From Bacteroidaceae bacterium (GTDB taxonomy: Bacteria; Bacteroidota; Bacteroidia; Bacteroidales; Bacteroidaceae), in assembly GCA_017615245.1 (NCBI GenBank), contig JAGAAL010000049.1, forward strand, positions 42,273 to 106,272: 64,000 nt of DNA, written 5' to 3'. This document shows positions 7,724 to 16,712 of this stretch, piece by piece; the stretch's first letter is position 1; each line of letters starts with the position of its first letter. Both the position numbers and the translations under genes were made by a program. Below the pieces are notes generated by a model that had not been told where the DNA came from, searched no databases, and worked only from the letters and a program-made list of their open reading frames with translations.

Positions 7724-10700
7724 TTGGAACTTAAGGGTTCAAGAGTTTAAAGGCTCACAAGTTCAAGGGGTTCAAAGTTTTTTAGAATTGGAACGGGAAC
7801 AACTACTGAAGCTGTTGGCTTCGTCGGCAGAAGCGAAGCGACTGGCTGAAGCAATCAAACGACGTAAGTCGGACGTAGTGGTAGACGGACTCAACGGTTC
7901 GTCTGCTGCGTTGTATTTTGCTGCATTGGTACATCAGAAACTGGCTGATTCAAGCAGCTTGCTGTTTGTCATGGATGATGAGGAAGAGGCGGGTTATTTT
8001 TATCACGACCTTACTCAGATGTTGGGCGACAGGGAGGTGCTGTTTTTCCCTTCGTCGTATCGCAGAGCTATCAAATACAACCAGAAGGATGATGCTAACG
8101 AACTGCTCAGAACGAATGTGCTGACATCCATCATCAACTCTCAACTTATCATTGTCACTTATCCTGATGCGCTGGCTGAACGGGTGGTGTCGAAACAGAA
8201 TATTGAGGAACGTTCGATAACGCTCAAACGTGGTGACACGATTGACGTCACATTGCTTGAGGACCGCCTGATGGATCTTGGATTTGTACATACTGACTAC
8301 GTGTATGAGCCTGGTCAGTTTGCCATCCGCGGCAGTATTGTCGATGTCTATTCTTTCAGCAACGAGAATCCTTATCGTATCGACTTTTTCGGCGATGAGG
8401 TGGACAGCATCCGTACGTTTGATATCGTCAGTCAGCTGTCGGACGAGAAGATGGAGATGGCATTGATTGTACCCGACCTGCTGCAACAGAAGAATCAGTA
8501 TATCTCGCTTTTGTCGTTCCTGCCTGAAGATACATTGATTGTCGCAAAGAACCTCGATTATGTAGCGGATAAGATTGGGGTCATCAGTGAAGAGGGATTC
8601 TCAAGGCAGGCGAGCCTCTCCCTAACCCTCCCCTCAAGGGAGGGAACTGAGGGGGAGAATAGGAAACAACGGTTAGATACGAGTTTCTTGTCTTCTCGGG
8701 AGGAATTCGAGCAGGATGTTGCTGGCAAACGTAAGGTGCTGATAGGTGTTCACGAAGTCAAGGATGTAAATAAATATATAAAGGTGTCGTTCAGCACTGA
8801 GGTGCAACCATTGTTCCACAAGAACTTCGAACTGGTGACCAGCGCATTCGAGCAGTTGCTGGAAGATGGCTATACGCTGAATATCTTTGCTGATAACGAT
8901 AAACAGATTCGCCGTCTGGAAGAAATCTTTGATGCGAACCGCAAGGGGAGTACCCTTGTGGTGTTCAATCCTGTGCCGATAGCCATCCACGAAGGATTTA
9001 CCGACCATGTGACGAAACAGTGCTACTTCACCGACCACCAGTTGTTTGACCGCTATCACAAGTACAGCTTGAAGAGCGACAAGGCCCGCAGGGGTAAGGT
9101 GGCGCTGACGCTGAAGGAGATTCAGCAGTTCGAGATTGGCGACTACGTGGTGCATATCGATCATGGTGTGGGTAAGTTCGGTGGTCTGGTGCGTGTACCT
9201 ACAAATGGACAGATGCAGGAGATGATCAAGATTATCTACCAGCATGACGATATCGTCTATGTATCCATTCACGCCCTCAACAAAGTGTCGAAATACAAGG
9301 GTAGGGAAGGGGAGGCTCCACGACTGAACCGACTGGGTACAGGGGCATGGGAGCGGATGAAGGAACGTGTGAAGACGAAGGTGAAGGACATCGCTCGCGA
9401 CCTCATCCGACTCTACTCACAACGTCAGCAGGAGGCGGGTTTTGCCTACAACCCTGACAGCTATATGCAGCATGAGTTGGAGGCGAGCTTCATCTACGAA
9501 GATACGCCAGACCAGCTGAAAGCCACACAGGATGTAAAGACCGATATGGAACGTCAGCAACCGATGGACCGTCTGGTGTGTGGCGATGTGGGATTCGGCA
9601 AGACCGAGGTTGCTATCCGTGCTGCCTTCAAAGCTGCTACCGACAGCAAGCAGGTAGCTGTGCTCGTACCGACTACCATTCTTGCCTATCAGCATTATCA
9701 GACATTCAGTGAACGACTGAAGGATTTCCCGGTAAGGGTGGAATACATCAGCAGGGCGCGTAGCGCAAAGCAAACCAAAGAGGTGCTGGATGATTTGAAA
9801 GCGGGTAAGGTGGACATCATCATCGGCACTCATAAACTCATCGGTAAGGACGTGAAGTTCAAGGACCTTGGACTGCTCATCATCGATGAGGAGCAGAAGT
9901 TCGGTGTGTCGGTAAAAGAAAAACTACGTCAGATGAAAATCAATGTAGACACCCTCACTATGACTGCCACACCGATTCCGCGTACCCTGCAGTTCTCGCT
10001 CATGGGAGCACGCGACCTGAGCATCATACAGACTCCACCTCCCAACCGCTATCCCATCCAGACGGAGATACATACCTTCTCGCCTGAGATTGTGGCAGAA
10101 GCCATCAACTTTGAAATGAGCCGCAACGGACAGGTGTTCTTCGTGAACAACCGCATCAATAACCTGCAGGACTTGAAAGACATGATTCAGAAACAGGTAC
10201 CTGATGCCCGCGTATGCATCGGACACGGAAGGATGAATCCACAGGAACTGGAGGAAGTGGTATTTGACTTCATGAACTATGACTACGACGTGATGCTCTC
10301 GACCACGATTGTGGAGAACGGTATCGATATCCCCAATGCGAATACTATCATCATCAACGGTGCACAGAACTATGGGCTTTCCGATTTGCACCAGATGCGT
10401 GGACGAGTGGGACGCAGCAACAAGAAAGCGTTCTGCTACCTGCTGGCCCCTCCGCTTGCTGCACTTAACGACGATGCACGCCGTAGATTGCAGGCATTAG
10501 AGAACTTCTCGGGACTGGGAGCCGGGATGCAGATAGCAATGCAGGACCTCGATATCCGAGGGGCAGGCAACCTTCTGGGAGCCGAACAAAGCGGATTCAT
10601 CGCCGATCTGGGTTATGAAACCTATCAGAAAGTGCTGGCCGAAGCGATGGACGAACTGAGGGCAGAGGTGATGAGTAAGGATGATAGTCAAAAGGCAAAG

Positions 10701-11207
10701 GACGACGGTTCATCCGTTAATAGTCAGTGGACTATGGCTAACAGCAAGTGGTATGATAATGTGGTTGTTGAATCCGATATCGTGGCCCATTTCCCAGAGT
10801 CGTTCGTGCCAAGCAGCGGTGAGCGTATCAGCTTGTATCGCGAACTCGACGCTCTGACCTCGCAAGCACAGCTCGATGCCTACACCCAACGACTCATCGA
10901 CCGTTTCGGACCTATTCCGTCGGGGGGTGAGGAACTGCTGAAGGTGATGCCGCTCAAGTGGCTCGCGGCATCTATCGGTGTGGAGAAGATTGTGTTGAAA
11001 AGCGGCAATATGTTCCTTTATCTCATCTCAGATTTCGACAGCAACTACTACGAGAGCGAGGCTTTCGACCATATCATCAACTATGCTTCGTGGCATCCGC
11101 GCAACACTAAGATACGTGAACAGGACGGTCGTCGTTCGTTATGGATTAAAGATGTCAATTCTGTTAGTCATGCTGTAAGTATTTTAGAAGAAATCATAAA
11201 AAAATGA
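7707..11207 (+). CDS. mfd: Transcription-repair coupling factor Mfd
   Basis: A protein of up to 1166 residues with the full Mfd layout: UvrB-like N-terminal part (VLFFPSSYRRAIKYNQKDDA), RNA-polymerase-interacting domain (QQFEIGDYVVHIDHGVGKFGGL), RecG-like helicase with Walker A GDVGFGKTE at ~626-634, IIDEEQKFGV, TATPIPRTLQFS, and a C-terminal TRCF domain. It displaces stalled RNA polymerase and recruits UvrA. The start is uncertain: the longest frame begins at GTG 7707 and its first ~27 codons consist of GTTCAAG-type repeat; TTG 7788 (LEREQLL) is another option, and there is no good ATG. Two stretches look inserted: residues ~302-320 (GC-rich palindromic element, 8614-8663) and ~990-1015 (SQKAKDDGSSVNSQWTM). 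Both keep the frame. Confidence 0.95.
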   Translation: MTTIDDWNLRVQEFKGSQVQGVQSFLELEREQLLKLLASSAEAKRLAEAIKRRKSDVVVDGLNGSSAALYFAALVHQKLADSSSLLFVMDDEEEAGYFYHDLTQMLGDREVLFFPSSYRRAIKYNQKDDANELLRTNVLTSIINSQLIIVTYPDALAERVVSKQNIEERSITLKRGDTIDVTLLEDRLMDLGFVHTDYVYEPGQFAIRGSIVDVYSFSNENPYRIDFFGDEVDSIRTFDIVSQLSDEKMEMALIVPDLLQQKNQYISLLSFLPEDTLIVAKNLDYVADKIGVISEEGFSRQASLSLTLPSREGTEGENRKQRLDTSFLSSREEFEQDVAGKRKVLIGVHEVKDVNKYIKVSFSTEVQPLFHKNFELVTSAFEQLLEDGYTLNIFADNDKQIRRLEEIFDANRKGSTLVVFNPVPIAIHEGFTDHVTKQCYFTDHQLFDRYHKYSLKSDKARRGKVALTLKEIQQFEIGDYVVHIDHGVGKFGGLVRVPTNGQMQEMIKIIYQHDDIVYVSIHALNKVSKYKGREGEAPRLNRLGTGAWERMKERVKTKVKDIARDLIRLYSQRQQEAGFAYNPDSYMQHELEASFIYEDTPDQLKATQDVKTDMERQQPMDRLVCGDVGFGKTEVAIRAAFKAATDSKQVAVLVPTTILAYQHYQTFSERLKDFPVRVEYISRARSAKQTKEVLDDLKAGKVDIIIGTHKLIGKDVKFKDLGLLIIDEEQKFGVSVKEKLRQMKINVDTLTMTATPIPRTLQFSLMGARDLSIIQTPPPNRYPIQTEIHTFSPEIVAEAINFEMSRNGQVFFVNNRINNLQDLKDMIQKQVPDARVCIGHGRMNPQELEEVVFDFMNYDYDVMLSTTIVENGIDIPNANTIIINGAQNYGLSDLHQMRGRVGRSNKKAFCYLLAPPLAALNDDARRRLQALENFSGLGAGMQIAMQDLDIRGAGNLLGAEQSGFIADLGYETYQKVLAEAMDELRAEVMSKDDSQKAKDDGSSVNSQWTMANSKWYDNVVVESDIVAHFPESFVPSSGERISLYRELDALTSQAQLDAYTQRLIDRFGPIPSGGEELLKVMPLKWLAASIGVEKIVLKSGNMFLYLISDFDSNYYESEAFDHIINYASWHPRNTKIREQDGRRSLWIKDVNSVSHAVSILEEIIKK
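7735..7778. repeat. AT-rich interspersed repeat, GTTCAAG type
   Basis: TTCAAGAGTTTAAAGGCTCACAAGTTCAAGGGGTTCAAAG lies in the disputed 5' end of mfd. Its likeness to the intergenic filler argues that mfd translation really starts downstream of it. Confidence 0.5.
8614..8663. repeat. GC-rich palindromic repeat inside mfd
   Basis: The words CTCTCCCTAACCCTCCCC and GGGAGGG...GAGGGGGAG form an inverted repeat (CCCTCCC-ctcaa-GGGAGGG core). The same vocabulary occurs at 46656-46679 between genes and at 56399-56460 inside tcdA. Here it reads through in frame as SLSLTLPSREGTEGENRK, a low-complexity insert in an otherwise conserved protein. Confidence 0.65.
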
Positions 11208-11238
11208 TTTTTATTGAAAATAAATCCTAATTTATTTT
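11191..11238. terminator. Weak AT-only hairpins after mfd
   Basis: AAATCAT-aaaaaa-ATGATTT (11191-11210) spans the mfd stop codon and AAAATAAAT-ccta-ATTTATTTT (11217-11238) follows. Both are AT-only, so termination is uncertain; the second overlaps the -33 element of the next gene. Confidence 0.3.
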
Positions 11239-11266
11239 GTACTTATCATTCTTTGTGTTATCTTTG
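11235..11266 (+). promoter_or_regulatory. Promoter of the glycosyltransferase-pyrC group
   Basis: TTTTG at 11235-11239 and TATCTTTG at 11259-11266 with 19 bases between them, a textbook Bacteroidetes -33/-7 pair, 28 bases before ATG 11295. Confidence 0.75.
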
Positions 11267-11294
11267 CAGCCATTGAATTAATATCTGGTTGAAT

Positions 11295-12044
11295 ATGAAT
11301 GCAAGTGATAGCATTGTAATTATACCTACGTATAATGAGAAAGAGAATATAGAGATGATCATCCGCGCCATCTTCAAGCTGCAGAAGTGTTTCCATGTTC
11401 TGGTGATTGATGATGGTTCGCCCGATGGTACAGCCAAGATTGTCAAACGGATGATTGACCAGGAATTTGGCGATCGCCTGTTCATTCTTGAGCGTTCAGG
11501 AAAACTGGGATTAGGTACTGCCTATATCGCAGGATTCAAGTGGAGCATTGAGCGGAAGTATGATTACATCTTCGAGATGGATGCTGACTTCTCGCATGCA
11601 CCGACCGACCTCCCACGCCTTTACAACGCTTGTGCCGAAGATGGTTACGACCTGGCTATCGGCTCACGCTATATCTCGGGTGTGAATGTAGTGAACTGGC
11701 CGATGAGTCGTGTGCTCATGTCTTATTGTGCTTCGATGTACGTACGGTTTATCACAGGCTTCCAGATACACGATACGACTGCTGGCTTCAAGTGCTACAA
11801 ACGCCGTGTGTTGGAAACTATCGACCTCGATGCTGTCCGATTCAAGGGCTATGCCTTCCAGATAGAAATGAAATTCACTGCCTACAAATGCGGATTCCGT
11901 ATCAAGGAAGTTCCTGTCATCTTCGTCAATCGCGAGTTCGGCACTTCGAAGATGAGTGGCGGTATTTTCAGTGAAGCATTATGGGGTGTCATCCGTCTGC
12001 GTCTCGACGGATGGTTCAAGACCTATCCAAAACCTAAAGATTAA
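11295..12044 (+). CDS. Polyprenol-phosphate mannosyltransferase-like glycosyltransferase (GT2)
   Basis: 249 residues from ATG 11295 (a TTG six bases upstream is less likely). It is a GT-A fold family 2 enzyme of the dolichol/polyprenol-phosphate mannose synthase type: IVIIPTYNEKENI at the start, VIDDGSPDGT for nucleotide binding, MDADFSHAP as the DXD metal site, IGSRYISG and TAGFKCYKR further on. Such enzymes move mannose or glucose from a nucleotide sugar to a lipid phosphate at the inner face of the membrane, feeding periplasmic glycosylation. No transmembrane segment is attached, so this is the soluble DPM1 form. It heads a group with pyrC (5-base gap) and the MetH-activation gene. Confidence 0.92.
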   Translation: MNASDSIVIIPTYNEKENIEMIIRAIFKLQKCFHVLVIDDGSPDGTAKIVKRMIDQEFGDRLFILERSGKLGLGTAYIAGFKWSIERKYDYIFEMDADFSHAPTDLPRLYNACAEDGYDLAIGSRYISGVNVVNWPMSRVLMSYCASMYVRFITGFQIHDTTAGFKCYKRRVLETIDLDAVRFKGYAFQIEMKFTAYKCGFRIKEVPVIFVNREFGTSKMSGGIFSEALWGVIRLRLDGWFKTYPKPKD

Positions 12045-12049
12045 GAACC

Positions 12050-13399
12050 ATGCGAACAATCATAAGTGGAGCTACTATCGTCAACGAAGAACGCCAATTC
12101 TTGGGTTCGGTTGTTATTGAAGACGAACGTATTGCTGATATTCAGGAAGGAGTGATACTCCGTCCAGACAACAATAACGGTGATAACCTTTTCGTCGATG
12201 CAAGCGGTCTCTATCTCTTTCCTGGTGTTATCGATGATCATGTTCATTTCCGTGAACCAGGTTACGAATACAAGGCAGATATTGAGTCGGAAAGTCGTAC
12301 AGCCGCTGCAGGTGGCGTTACTTCCTATATGGAGATGCCGAATACCAATCCGCCTACCACAACTCTGGAACTGCTGGACGAGAAGTTCGAGCTGGCACGC
12401 CATAAGAGTCGTGTGAACTATTCCTTCTTCTTTGGTGCAACCAATACTAATGTCGATGCATTGCGTCAGCTCGATCCGCACCGTGTGCCTGGTGTGAAGG
12501 TGTTTATGGGTTCCAGTACCGGCAACCTGCTGGTCGATGATGATAATGCGATGCGTCAACTCTTCGAAAAGTCGCCTTTGCGTATCGTGGCTCATTGTGA
12601 GGACAACAAAGTCATCGCACGCAACATAAAAGCTTTCAAGAAACGCTATAAGGGTCAGAACGACTTCCCTGTTCGTTACCACTCCCGCATCCGAAGTGTC
12701 GAAGCATGTTATGAGGCTTCATCGAAGGCGGTAGCATTGGCTAAAGCTACAGGGGCACGTCTGCATGTGGCTCATGTGTCATCTGCTCACGAGTTGTCGC
12801 TGTTCGAATCCAAACCTCTTGAAGAGAAGCAAATTACGGCCGAGGTGTGTATCGCACATCTGATGTTTACGACTGAGGATTACGACTGGTTGAACACTCG
12901 AATCAAATGTAATCCTGCGGTCAAGACTCCAGAAGATCAGGCAGCACTCTACGAAGCACTCAATAATGGAAAAATCGATGTTGTGGCTACTGATCACGCT
13001 CCCCATCTGTTGAACGAAAAGGTTGGTGGGGCACTCAAGGCAGTATCGGGTATGCCTCTCATCCAGTTCTCATTAGTCTCAATGCTGGAGTTAGCCGATA
13101 AAGGCATCCTGCCGCTTGAACATATTCCACAGCTTATGAGTCATAACCCTGCACGTCTGTTTAAGATTCGTCAGCGCGGATTCATCCGTAGGGGCTACTA
13201 TGCCGACCTTGTGTTGGTTGACCCTAATGCCAACTGGCAAGTGGGAGAGGGACGCTACTACACCAAATGTGGATGGACGCCGATGGACGAGCGTACTTTC
13301 AAGTGGAAGGTTGTGCGCACTTTTGTGAATGGAGTAACAGCATACTCCGACGGTGTCGTCATCGATGGTATTCGAGGAATGGAACTCGTCTATGATTAG
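12050..13399 (+). CDS. pyrC: Dihydroorotase
   Basis: 449 residues, amidohydrolase fold. The zinc-site motif DHVHFREPGYEYKAD, the Lys of GVKVFMGSSTGN (candidate carboxylated Lys), HCED, HVSS and ATDHAPH are all present in order. It closes carbamoyl-aspartate to dihydroorotate, the third step of pyrimidine synthesis. Length and motifs fit the class I dihydroorotases rather than the short E. coli type. Begins 5 bases after the glycosyltransferase stop and its last 8 bases overlap the MetH-activation gene (ATG 13392), so the three are co-transcribed from the promoter at 11235-11266. Confidence 0.95.
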   Translation: MRTIISGATIVNEERQFLGSVVIEDERIADIQEGVILRPDNNNGDNLFVDASGLYLFPGVIDDHVHFREPGYEYKADIESESRTAAAGGVTSYMEMPNTNPPTTTLELLDEKFELARHKSRVNYSFFFGATNTNVDALRQLDPHRVPGVKVFMGSSTGNLLVDDDNAMRQLFEKSPLRIVAHCEDNKVIARNIKAFKKRYKGQNDFPVRYHSRIRSVEACYEASSKAVALAKATGARLHVAHVSSAHELSLFESKPLEEKQITAEVCIAHLMFTTEDYDWLNTRIKCNPAVKTPEDQAALYEALNNGKIDVVATDHAPHLLNEKVGGALKAVSGMPLIQFSLVSMLELADKGILPLEHIPQLMSHNPARLFKIRQRGFIRRGYYADLVLVDPNANWQVGEGRYYTKCGWTPMDERTFKWKVVRTFVNGVTAYSDGVVIDGIRGMELVYD

Positions 13400-14144
13400 C
13401 CGATATACCGTAGACCAACTTCTCGACACAATCAGTTGGGAGCATTTCTTCTATACCTGGAACGTCAAGTCGGGTACAGAGGAAGCCGATCGTCTGAAAT
13501 GCGAGGCACTCCAGCTCTTGGATGCCCTTCACGACAGGCTGCTTGTCCAGTATCTCTATCAACTGTTTGATGCGCAGCCGATGGGCGATGATATCATGCT
13601 ACATGACTGCCGCATTCCCTTTCTGCGTCAGCAGATTCCCAACTCCCAGGGCTATTGTCTTTGCATAAGTGATTTCGTACGTCCCCAGCATGATTGTGTG
13701 GGTATCTTCGCTACGTCAGTACGGCAACAATCTGATTTTTCTTCAGATGACCCCTACACCAGCTTACTTTTGCAAACATTGTCTGACCGTCTGGCAGAAG
13801 CAGCTGCTGAACGACTCCAAGAGCAAGTTGCAGCTACAGAAGGGTGGGACACCCGCCACATTATCCGTCCTGCTGTGGGCTATCCCATGATTCCCGATAT
13901 GTCGATCAACTTTCTGCTCAATGACCTCTGCGATCTCAGTCGAATAGGCATCCAGCTGACCGAAAACGGTATGATGTGTCCACATGCCTCAGTGAGTGGA
14001 TTCATCATGACACATCCCCAAGCACAGTATTTTGCTGTGGGACCTATCAGCGAAGAACAGTTGGCCGACTATGCCAGCCGGCGCGGGTTTTCTATCGATA
14101 GAATGAAAAAATATGTGGAGGCAGTCGTTTCTTCCTCAAACTAA
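13392..14144 (+). CDS. Free-standing MetH (B12-dependent methionine synthase) reactivation domain
   Basis: Starting at ATG 13392 (MISRYTVDQLL), which overlaps the pyrC stop, gives 250 residues. The protein aligns by eye with the C-terminal AdoMet-binding domain of cobalamin-dependent methionine synthase: GDDIMLH, FLRQQ, CISDFVRPQHDCVGIF, then the AdoMet-binding IIRPAVGYP, LTENGMMCPHASVSGF and HPQAQYFAVGPISEEQLADYA. In MetH this domain supplies AdoMet to remethylate cob(II)alamin after accidental oxidation. Here it is a separate polypeptide, so a MetH without this domain is expected elsewhere in the genome and would need to dock with it. The longer frame from 13353 lies within pyrC and is unlikely. 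Confidence 0.88.
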   Translation: MISRYTVDQLLDTISWEHFFYTWNVKSGTEEADRLKCEALQLLDALHDRLLVQYLYQLFDAQPMGDDIMLHDCRIPFLRQQIPNSQGYCLCISDFVRPQHDCVGIFATSVRQQSDFSSDDPYTSLLLQTLSDRLAEAAAERLQEQVAATEGWDTRHIIRPAVGYPMIPDMSINFLLNDLCDLSRIGIQLTENGMMCPHASVSGFIMTHPQAQYFAVGPISEEQLADYASRRGFSIDRMKKYVEAVVSSSN

Positions 14145-14156
14145 CAAAGCAAATAC

Positions 14157-15080
14157 ATGATAAGAATACTCAAAACCATGCTCCTTGCCATCGTAACAAT
14201 CATCCTACTGTTTGTCATCCTGTTTTCTGTAGGCTATTTCTACGGAAGCCGCCATTTCGTAGTGCGCCAGCAGACCATCGAGTTTGACCAGTTGCCTGAT
14301 GCCTTCGATGGTTACCGCATCTGCCAATTCTCTGACTTCCACGCTTTCTCCTTTCATTGCGGACATGAGGATGATGTACAGCGCATAGTCGACCTTATCA
14401 ATGCCCAGCAGTGTGACCTCATCGTGTTCACAGGCGATATTGTGACCATGCAGGCTAAAGAACTCGATGGATTCATGGAACAACTATCACAGCTATCTGC
14501 CCCCGACGGGGTGATATCTATCATGGGTAATCACGACTATGCCATGTATCAGCGTAAGTTCACGAAAGCACAGCGAAGGGCAGACATCAGGGATCTCTAT
14601 CAGCGTCAACGTGATATGGGGTGGACGCTTCTGCTCAACGAAAACACTACCATCCGCAGAGGTGACGATTCCATAGTGGTAATCGGAGTGGAAAATGATG
14701 GTACACCTCCGCATTTCCCTCGATTTGCCGATATGAAGAAAGCTATGAATGGAGTCGATAGCAGTTCTTTCCAAGTGATGCTCAGCCACGACCCCACCCA
14801 TTGGCGACGCACCATCGTTCCAGAGACTAATATCCACCTCACCCTCTCAGGACATACACATGCCGGACAGTTCAAAATATTCGGCTGGTCACCTGTCAAG
14901 GGTGTCTATCGCGAATGGACAGGTCTCTACGACTTTCAGAAAACAACCGCAGACGGAGACTCCCTCACCCAGTATCTCCATATCAGCGAAGGGGTAGGGT
15001 GTGTGCCTGTCCCATTCCGCATCGGAGCCTGGCCTGAAATCTGCATCCTCACTCTACGGAAGCGGCAAGCTACAATGTAA
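14157..15080 (+). CDS. Membrane-anchored metallophosphoesterase (YkuE/YaeI-like)
   Basis: 307 residues. One hydrophobic N-terminal anchor (MLLAIVTIILLFVILFSVGY) is followed by a calcineurin-like phosphoesterase with all metal motifs: CQFSDFHAF (D-x-H), VFTGDIV (GD), MGNHDYAMY (GNHD), LSHDPTHW and SGHTHAGQFKIFG. Relatives of this subgroup (YaeI, YkuE) are bound to the cell surface or periplasmic face and some cleave UDP-2,3-diacylglucosamine or other phosphodiesters; the substrate here is not known. It follows the MetH-activation gene by 12 bases and precedes plsC by 31, so it is probably in the same transcript. Confidence 0.88.
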   Translation: MIRILKTMLLAIVTIILLFVILFSVGYFYGSRHFVVRQQTIEFDQLPDAFDGYRICQFSDFHAFSFHCGHEDDVQRIVDLINAQQCDLIVFTGDIVTMQAKELDGFMEQLSQLSAPDGVISIMGNHDYAMYQRKFTKAQRRADIRDLYQRQRDMGWTLLLNENTTIRRGDDSIVVIGVENDGTPPHFPRFADMKKAMNGVDSSSFQVMLSHDPTHWRRTIVPETNIHLTLSGHTHAGQFKIFGWSPVKGVYREWTGLYDFQKTTADGDSLTQYLHISEGVGCVPVPFRIGAWPEICILTLRKRQATM

Positions 15081-15111
15081 TAATTAAACAATGTAACAAT
15101 GTAAAAATAAA

Positions 15112-15816
15112 ATGTACAAGCTATACTCATTTCTTATTGCGACCCCTTTGTTTCTCATCGTTACCATTATCGTTGGTGTGTTGGTGTCCATCACTGCTTT
15201 GCTGGGTATTCAATCCCTTGCTCATCGTTATCTGCCTATGTGGTGGGGACGCATTTGTTGCTGGCTCTACTTGCTTCCTGTTCATGTGGATGGACGTGAG
15301 CAGCTCGATGCAAAGCAGTCGTATATCTTCGTGGCCAATCACCAAGGCTACCTCGACATCCTGCTTATGTATGGTTATCTGGGACATAGTTTCAAATGGA
15401 TGATGAAAGAATACCTCAAAAAAATGCCTGTCATAGGACAGGCATGTATGATTAGTCATCAGATCTTCGTAGGTGATAGTCTGGCATCCATTCAGCAGGC
15501 AGTGAAGAATGCACGTAAGACACTACAGGGAGGTATGTCAATGTCAATCTTCCCAGAAGGCACACGCACTTACGACGGAAAGATGATACCATTCAAACGA
15601 GGAGCATTCATGTTGGCCAATGAGATAGGACTTCCCATCGTGCCCATCACCATCAATGGTTCGTTCCGAGCCTTCAGTCGCAAAGCACGCTCCGTCACAC
15701 GCACACCACTCACACTCACGATTCACCAACCCATTAACCCTGACTATTACCAGCATCGACCTTCCAAGGTCTTCATGCAGGAAGTCTATGACATCATCGA
15801 CTCCAAACTTCAATAA
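15112..15816 (+). CDS. plsC: 1-acyl-sn-glycerol-3-phosphate acyltransferase (PlsC family)
   Basis: 234 residues with an N-terminal membrane helix (LYSFLIATPLFLIVTIIVGV) and the acyltransferase signatures NHQGYLD (catalytic H-x4-D), IFVGD, FPEGTRTYDG and PIVPITINGSF. It transfers a second acyl chain onto lysophosphatidic acid at the inner membrane. The gene ends 3 bases short of the convergent lipoprotein gene, with no terminator hairpin seen between them. Other members of the family make ornithine or amino lipids, so the exact acceptor is inferred. Confidence 0.88.
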   Translation: MYKLYSFLIATPLFLIVTIIVGVLVSITALLGIQSLAHRYLPMWWGRICCWLYLLPVHVDGREQLDAKQSYIFVANHQGYLDILLMYGYLGHSFKWMMKEYLKKMPVIGQACMISHQIFVGDSLASIQQAVKNARKTLQGGMSMSIFPEGTRTYDGKMIPFKRGAFMLANEIGLPIVPITINGSFRAFSRKARSVTRTPLTLTIHQPINPDYYQHRPSKVFMQEVYDIIDSKLQ

Positions 15817-15819
15817 CCA

Positions 15820-16533
15820 CTATTCTGGTTCCCTCTCTCCCACATTTCTCAAATACTTGCCACTTGGCGAATAAGCTCTGAGGAAGGTATAGCGTCCACC
15901 CTCGGCATAATAGCCATACGTGGCGAGGATGATTTCGTTGTTGTCGTAGTCCATTCTGTTCATTCCTTCATTCGAAGGGAACATCTTCGCCGTGTGGGTA
16001 TCCATATCGATGATGTATGTCCAGATGTTACGTCCGTCAGGACAACCCTCCACCAGAATCTTCGTTCCTTTACCCGGAGCAAAATATGCCTGTTCAGCTG
16101 TTGCAATCAGGTTGATGGGTACCTCCACCGCGTCTGCCTTCTCTCCGCTCATCTCCTCCCAAGGAGCAGCAGCCGTAGGATTTGTGTAACACACACGTTG
16201 CATCGTATTGGCGTTTTCGTCTACCAGCCACACCGTGTAATATGCATTCGGATTATCTTCCGTAGGAGTCTGGTCATGGTCCACATACAACGCCAGTTGA
16301 CCGCGGTTGTCGACCAACTTAGCTGTTTGCGGCAACGCAGAGGCATCTACCACATCCTGCTGATACATTTCCACACCTATTGCTTCTGTTTCGTCTGACT
16401 CACCTTCTTCAATTATATCCGTCATTTCGTCCGTCACACTATCTTCTGCCGCTTCATTCGCATTGTTCGTACTTGAGTGGGTACAACCCATCATTACCAA
16501 GGCGATGGGAAGAATAAACATCATCTTTTTCAT
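15820..16533 (-). CDS. Lipoprotein of unknown function
   Basis: 237 residues. Signal peptide MKKMMFILPIALVMMGC with a clear lipobox (VMMGC), then a strongly acidic linker rich in Glu, Asp and Thr (~20-50) and a globular C-terminal part of about 170 residues with alternating hydrophobic residues (GQLALYVDHD, YYTVWLVDENAN, YTFLRAYSPSGKYL) suggesting a beta-sheet fold. I do not recognise a family. Own minus-strand promoter (TAACTTTG, 16566-16573). The acidic residues after the lipobox may influence surface export as seen for other Bacteroidetes lipoproteins; that is inference. Confidence 0.8.
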   Translation of the reverse strand: MKKMMFILPIALVMMGCTHSSTNNANEAAEDSVTDEMTDIIEEGESDETEAIGVEMYQQDVVDASALPQTAKLVDNRGQLALYVDHDQTPTEDNPNAYYTVWLVDENANTMQRVCYTNPTAAAPWEEMSGEKADAVEVPINLIATAEQAYFAPGKGTKILVEGCPDGRNIWTYIIDMDTHTAKMFPSNEGMNRMDYDNNEIILATYGYYAEGGRYTFLRAYSPSGKYLRNVGEREPE

Positions 16534-16565
16534 TGTTTGTATCCTTGTTTATATTGTTTGACATG

Positions 16566-16573
16566 CAAAGTTA
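16566..16573 (-). promoter_or_regulatory. -7 box of the lipoprotein gene
   Basis: Minus-strand TAACTTTG (TAnnTTTG) followed by GC, 33 bases upstream of the start at 16533. No clean -33 element. Confidence 0.5.
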
Positions 16574-16636
16574 ATACAAATCAGGCAAAATAACATGAAA
16601 AATCATTGAATTTCTGCATTTTTACATTTTATAATT

Positions 16637-16666
16637 TTTGCATTTTTACATTTTTCCTTATCTTTG
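16637..16666 (+). promoter_or_regulatory. Promoter of the small lipoprotein gene
   Basis: TTTG at 16637-16640 and TATCTTTG at 16659-16666, 18 bases apart, within TTTTTACATTT-type filler. Start at 16713. The TATCTTTG position rules out the longer frame from 16638 as the translated one. Confidence 0.65.
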
Positions 16667-16712
16667 CGGTGATTTTATCAACCCTAATCAAAAACTTAAT
16701 TATTCAAAGCGT

